The translations under genes and the position numbers were made by a program. Source: CAZFHP01 sp964519365 (lineage in GTDB: Bacteria; Babelota; Babeliae; Babelales; RVW-14). From it: a stretch of 5,589 nt of DNA. Each line of letters starts with the position of its first letter. Positions within the stretch are counted from its first letter, which is position 1. The notes under the pieces are model-generated. The model was not told where the DNA came from. It ran no database searches and saw nothing but the letters and a program-made list of their open reading frames with translations. Shown piece after piece: positions 5,543 through 5,589 of the stretch. Location of the stretch: the NCBI GenBank assembly GCA_964519365.1, contig CAZFHP010000080.1, positions 1 to 5,589 on the forward strand, given 5' to 3'.

Positions 5543-5589
5543 TCAGATAAGCTTTTTCAGAATATAATGACCTTCGCCCCAGGAGTCAA
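5543..5589 (-). CDS. Possible C-terminal end of a convergent gene (partial)
   Basis: Read inward from the right edge on the minus strand, one frame gives DSWGEGHYILKKLI and then a TGA stop at 5545-5543. The mix of aromatic, glycine and lysine residues looks protein-like, and a gene ending here would converge on gmk with 54 bases between stops. A second minus frame gives LTPGAKVIIF with a stop at 5559-5557, which is equally protein-like. Fifteen codons are too few to decide or to name a product. Confidence 0.2.
   Translation of the reverse strand, partial: DSWGEGHYILKKLI

Noticed and set aside
5563..5568. Perfect TATAAT box near the right edge on the plus strand
   Set aside because: There is no acceptable -35 element 16 to 18 bases upstream, and the downstream region leaves the window after about 20 bases.

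Overview
The window reads as chromosomal DNA of an AT-rich bacterium with compact gene spacing, ordinary bacterial start and stop codon use and recognisable promoter boxes. The combination of a type 3 (archaeal/eukaryotic-style) prolyl-tRNA synthetase and an exported, membrane-spanning protein with a papain-like/deubiquitinase-like catalytic signature would suit a host-associated, intracellular bacterium. My best guess is candidate phylum Dependentiae (TM6) or a similar lineage, but this is an impression from the proteins and not a proven placement.

Layout. Bases 1-291 hold no convincing gene. They are a GC-rich island (roughly 60% G+C in the densest 60-base blocks) built from at least three diverged copies of one two-hairpin structural unit, in + / - / + orientation. 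Bases 292-4717 form a minus-strand run of three closely spaced genes. In transcription order these are a 598-residue membrane protein with a predicted papain-fold cysteine peptidase domain, proS (prolyl-tRNA synthetase), and a Xer-type tyrosine recombinase. Bases 4718-4900 are a divergent promoter region. Bases 4901-5488 carry gmk (guanylate kinase) on the plus strand. Bases 5489-5589 hold a foldable gmk 3' end and possibly the last codons of a convergent minus-strand gene.

How the genes relate. proS, gmk and the recombinase are housekeeping genes (translation, nucleotide metabolism, chromosome dimer resolution or other site-specific recombination). The peptidase-like protein is the non-routine gene. 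It is first in the minus-strand run, 32 bases ahead of proS and probably co-transcribed with it, and its promoter diverges from that of gmk. The two observations most worth following are its Gln/Cys/His/Asn signature at papain-like spacing, and the covarying hairpin repeats that directly abut the recombinase stop codon. Two smaller oddities are a cysteine-rich insertion in the anticodon-binding part of ProRS and a lysine-rich N-terminal extension on the recombinase.
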